From: JAZDDE01 sp039714435
Lineage (GTDB): Bacteria; Gemmatimonadota; Gemmatimonadetes; Palauibacterales; Palauibacteraceae
Assembly (NCBI GenBank): GCA_039714435.1
Contig: JBDLJJ010000054.1
Span: 1-15,875, forward strand
Direction: 5' to 3'
Length of the DNA stretch: 15,875 nucleotides
Shown here: positions 13,400-15,875 of the stretch, piece by piece
Position numbering within the stretch: position 1 is the first letter of the stretch
How the letters are laid out: each line of letters starts with the position of its first letter
The notes under the pieces: generated by a model
Databases searched by the model: none
What the model saw: the letters and a program-made list of their open reading frames with translations, nothing else
What the model was told of the DNA's origin: nothing
Translations under genes and position numbers: made by a program

Positions 13400-15057
13400 C
13401 GTTTCATTCGCTCGCCAGCCTCTTCATACCTGAGGACGAAGGCGGCAAGAGCGCCAGACCGGATGTCGCCGGTACGGCTGCGCTCGTCCAGGTCGCCGCC
13501 CGAGCCCGCGTCGGGGCCGGGCATCTGCACCACCTGAGCATGGAATCTCTCGCACCGTTCGCGCCACTGTTCCCAGGACGAAGGTCTCAGGTCGACCCAG
13601 CCTCGGTGCGCCAGATCCACAGGGGGGACCCCATCATCCGGGTCGGGTTCCACGGAGACATGAGAGCCGCGCAGGAGGTGATCACCGTCAGGCATCAGAA
13701 TCGGAATGCCCACGGAAAGAATGTCGGATCGTAGCCGTGTGTCCTCTTTGATGAGCGTCTCGGCGCGGCGGGCCGTGGCCTCGGGGTCCAGTCCCGCCGC
13801 GACAGACACTTTTCCGAAGAACCGTTCTAGAATGTGCGCCTCGAACAGCAGCTTGCTGAGCCGAGGCGGGCCCAGCATCTCGAAGGCCACAGAGCGAATA
13901 TCGTGCGCTGACTCCAGCATCTCCATGTACCGGAGCGCCGACTCGCGGAGCGCACCCGCACGGTACGTCGGACCCAGCGTGCTGGCGTCGAGGGCGCCTA
14001 CAATGTCGTGGCCCGTCGGACGTCCCATAATCTCGGCCAGGACCGCGTCCGCTATCTCTTCTGGAGTGATGAATTCCATCAGACCCAGCGACGCGATCGT
14101 CTCGAACTCACTGAGGCTGAACAGGCCATTTTCGCCGGCGTCGAGGTAGACATTCTCGAGACTCTCGCCGGTAGGAGCGGCGTGAGATTCGGCCCCTGGC
14201 CCGAAAGCCTCAGCCAGCGGTAGCGCGGTAGTACTATCCTGCCGCGGAACCGGATGGCCCCGGCGCGTGACCGGGCCGTAGCCGATTCTCTTCCAGGCTA
14301 CAGCTGCGGTCGGTTTTACTTCCTTGACGATCGGGGAGTCGGGCGTTCGGCCCATCAGAAACAGGAGCATGGAGTGAGCCCCGGCAACGCTGGCTTTGGC
14401 CAGCAGGGTCGCGGATGGCCTCTCCTCCGAGTGGGTGAAGGGAACGTTGAGCCCCATTCCGCCCGTTCCGGACGTTCCGACTTTGAGATAAACCTTGGTT
14501 TCGGCCTCCCGCATCCCTCGCATCAGTGCCTGCACGTGACGTATCAGCTGCGGCAGATACAGCGTCGTCAGGTGCGCCTCCACGAGAGCGGGTTCAGGGG
14601 TTCCCCCGTTCTCCAAACCGGCCTGAACCCTGCGTGCCGAGCGGAAGATATCCTGATAGGCGATCACGGTGGCCGTGTTGATGCAGTCCACGACAATGCA
14701 GGGAGAGTGTTTCTTGAGTAGCTGGTAGGCCAGGGCCTCCGCCTGACCGACGGCGGTATCCTCTCCGAACAAATCCGCCAGGATTTCCGCCCGGCCCTCA
14801 GGTTCGGACAGCAACTGGGAGCGAAACGTGCCCTTTCTGGAGCCCCGCAGGAAAACGTCGCCCCACTCGGCGACCAACTTCGTCCCAAACTGGTCTGCTT
14901 CTGCAGCCAGTTCGCTGATGGCGCCCTCAGCCTCGGACTGAGTGAGAGCCGCGATGATTACCGCGCGGGGTCGATGCGGAAGCATACCCCGGCATATGGC
15001 GGTACCTATCAGGCCCGATCCGCCGAGAAGCAGGATCGTGCGCTCGGTTATGTCCAT
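13396..15057 (-). CDS. Large SDR-like Rossmann-fold protein of unknown function
   Basis: This 553-residue protein begins with a dinucleotide-binding strand and loop, RTILLLGGSGLIGTAICRGM (GxxGxxG at about 12-18), as in extended short-chain dehydrogenases/epimerases. Later segments include CIVVDCINTATVIAYQDIFR (about 121-140), VYLKVGTSGTGGMGLNVPFT (about 190-209, an SDR-like serine strand) and LLAKASVAGAHSMLLFLMG (about 219-237). A canonical YxxxK pair is not evident. The C-terminal ~250 residues match no domain I recognise. The length is about twice a usual SDR. It is the first gene of the coupled bat block, its stop overlapping the moxR ATG (ATGA), so a link to that complex or to the envelope is possible but unproven. 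The pseudouridine synthase gene ends 28 bases upstream. Confidence 0.75.
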   Translation of the reverse strand: MDITERTILLLGGSGLIGTAICRGMLPHRPRAVIIAALTQSEAEGAISELAAEADQFGTKLVAEWGDVFLRGSRKGTFRSQLLSEPEGRAEILADLFGEDTAVGQAEALAYQLLKKHSPCIVVDCINTATVIAYQDIFRSARRVQAGLENGGTPEPALVEAHLTTLYLPQLIRHVQALMRGMREAETKVYLKVGTSGTGGMGLNVPFTHSEERPSATLLAKASVAGAHSMLLFLMGRTPDSPIVKEVKPTAAVAWKRIGYGPVTRRGHPVPRQDSTTALPLAEAFGPGAESHAAPTGESLENVYLDAGENGLFSLSEFETIASLGLMEFITPEEIADAVLAEIMGRPTGHDIVGALDASTLGPTYRAGALRESALRYMEMLESAHDIRSVAFEMLGPPRLSKLLFEAHILERFFGKVSVAAGLDPEATARRAETLIKEDTRLRSDILSVGIPILMPDGDHLLRGSHVSVEPDPDDGVPPVDLAHRGWVDLRPSSWEQWRERCERFHAQVVQMPGPDAGSGGDLDERSRTGDIRSGALAAFVLRYEEAGERMKR

Positions 15058-15085
15058 TCAGTGCCCTGAAACATGTTTATGACGA

Positions 15086-15826
15086 TTACCTCGGGCTCGG
15101 CTTCCTGCTGACCCGCTCCTCCAGTTGCCGGATCTCTGGCGGCGTAAGCAACCGGTGGCCGCCCCGCGCCAGACTTCCGAGCTGGAGAGGTCCGAAGCTC
15201 GTCCGGCACAGGGAATGTACCGTCAGCCCGAGCGCACTCATGATACGACGAATCACCCGGTTTCGCCCCTCACGAAGCTCGAGTTCCAGGACCACCTGGT
15301 CTGCCCGCCCACCTTCTACGAAACGAGCCGCCGTAGCCCGGGCCGGGCCGTCTTCCAGCTCGACCCCGCCCAGGAGGGCCTGTAGCACCTCGGGGCCCAC
15401 CGGGGCCGCAAGCGTGACCCGGTACCTTCGGGCTAGCTGCGCGCTTGGGTGCAGCAGTCTGTTCGAGACATTGCCGTCATTCGTCAGCAGGATGAGCCCT
15501 TCGCTCATGTAGTCGAGACGGCCGACGTGAAACAGAGATGCGTACTGGTCAGGAAGAATCTGGTAGATCGTTTCCCGGCCTTCCGGATCGCTCCGGCTGC
15601 ACATCACACCGGGAGGCTTGTGAAGCATGATCCAGCGCAGCGGCTCCGCCCTGACGGTACGCCCGTCCAGCGTGACCGCGCTGGAGTTCGGATCGACGGA
15701 GGAACCGAGCGCGGCCACTTCGCCGTTCACTCTCACGCGGCCGGCCCGAATCAAGTCCTCTGAGGCGCGGCGGGATGCGACCCCAGCCCTGGCGAGGAAT
15801 TTCTGAAGCCGGACTTGCTCCGTCAC
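15086..15826 (-). CDS. RsuA/RluB/RluE-type rRNA pseudouridine synthase
   Basis: The 246-residue protein has an N-terminal S4 RNA-binding domain (about 5-50: VRLQKFLARAGVASRRASED, VRVNGEV) and a pseudouridine synthase domain with the catalytic motif GRLDYMSEGLILLTND (102-117, D105). It ends with the EGRNRVIRRIMSALG motif (about 186-200) of the RsuA branch. It isomerises a uridine in rRNA; large-subunit (RluB-like) or small-subunit (RsuA-like) action cannot be told from here, though RluB is commoner in this setting. The GTG start at 15826 has GGAGG four bases upstream and overlaps the preceding stop (GTGA). Confidence 0.92.
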   Translation of the reverse strand: MTEQVRLQKFLARAGVASRRASEDLIRAGRVRVNGEVAALGSSVDPNSSAVTLDGRTVRAEPLRWIMLHKPPGVMCSRSDPEGRETIYQILPDQYASLFHVGRLDYMSEGLILLTNDGNVSNRLLHPSAQLARRYRVTLAAPVGPEVLQALLGGVELEDGPARATAARFVEGGRADQVVLELELREGRNRVIRRIMSALGLTVHSLCRTSFGPLQLGSLARGGHRLLTPPEIRQLEERVSRKPSPR

Positions 15827-15875
15827 TCGCCTCCGGGCACCGCCGAGGCCACTGTTTCGGAACTCGCCCCGTTGG
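15823..15875 (-). CDS. C-terminal end of an upstream gene, cut by the window edge
   Basis: A frame open from the right edge encodes NGASSETVASAVPGGE and stops with a TGA that overlaps the pseudouridine synthase GTG (GTGA), the same overlap seen repeatedly in this block. Only about 17 residues are visible and none are diagnostic. In many bacteria scpB precedes this type of synthase, so scpB is a guess from context only. Confidence 0.4.
   Translation of the reverse strand, partial: NGASSETVASAVPGGE

Overview
The window is high in G+C, packed with genes that overlap by a few bases, and looks like a bacterial chromosome. A MoxR/DUF58/Bat operon, a selenocysteine-containing SelD, a two-gene Trk potassium system and an NRPS fragment beside a tRNA would fit Gemmatimonadota or a related Gram-negative lineage. 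That placement is inference from gene content; there is no rRNA or other marker here to fix it.

Layout. Bases 3-142 hold a broken piece of a non-ribosomal peptide synthetase condensation domain that runs up to the 3' end of a minus-strand tRNA with anticodon CAT (143-216). After about 340 bases without a gene, trkA, trkH and a DUF1772 membrane protein gene lie on the plus strand (553-3901). Next comes an unusual segment (about 3914-5340): two mosaic arrays of short GC-rich repeats built around the 14-base core (A/G)CGAAGCGTTCAAT, enclosing a higBA-type toxin-antitoxin pair. The antitoxin is intact. The toxin is split by two single-base losses, and the last ~20 bases of upp are duplicated on the far side of the pair.

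Then upp and selD lie on the minus strand, overlapping by one base. selD has an in-frame TGA at its catalytic cysteine position, followed by a hairpin that fits the bacterial SECIS rules, so the true gene starts at 7066, beyond the TGA, and SelD is itself a selenoprotein. pcm is divergent from selD.

From 7942 to the right edge the minus strand carries one long gene block, read right to left: the tail of an unidentified gene, an RsuA/RluB-type pseudouridine synthase, a large SDR-like protein of unknown role, moxR, a DUF58 gene, a BatD/DUF4381-like gene, batA, batB and batC. From the SDR gene onward every junction is an overlapping stop/start (ATGA, GTGA or TAATG), so these seven genes almost certainly form one translationally coupled operon. 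MoxR is expected to act as an AAA+ chaperone on the three VWA-type proteins (DUF58, BatA, BatB) at the inner membrane, with the periplasmic TPR protein BatC as partner.

The points most worth following up are the selenocysteine SelD with its SECIS hairpin, the repeat arrays whose flanks switch exactly at the core, the decayed toxin beside an intact antitoxin, and the NRPS fragment abutting the tRNA.
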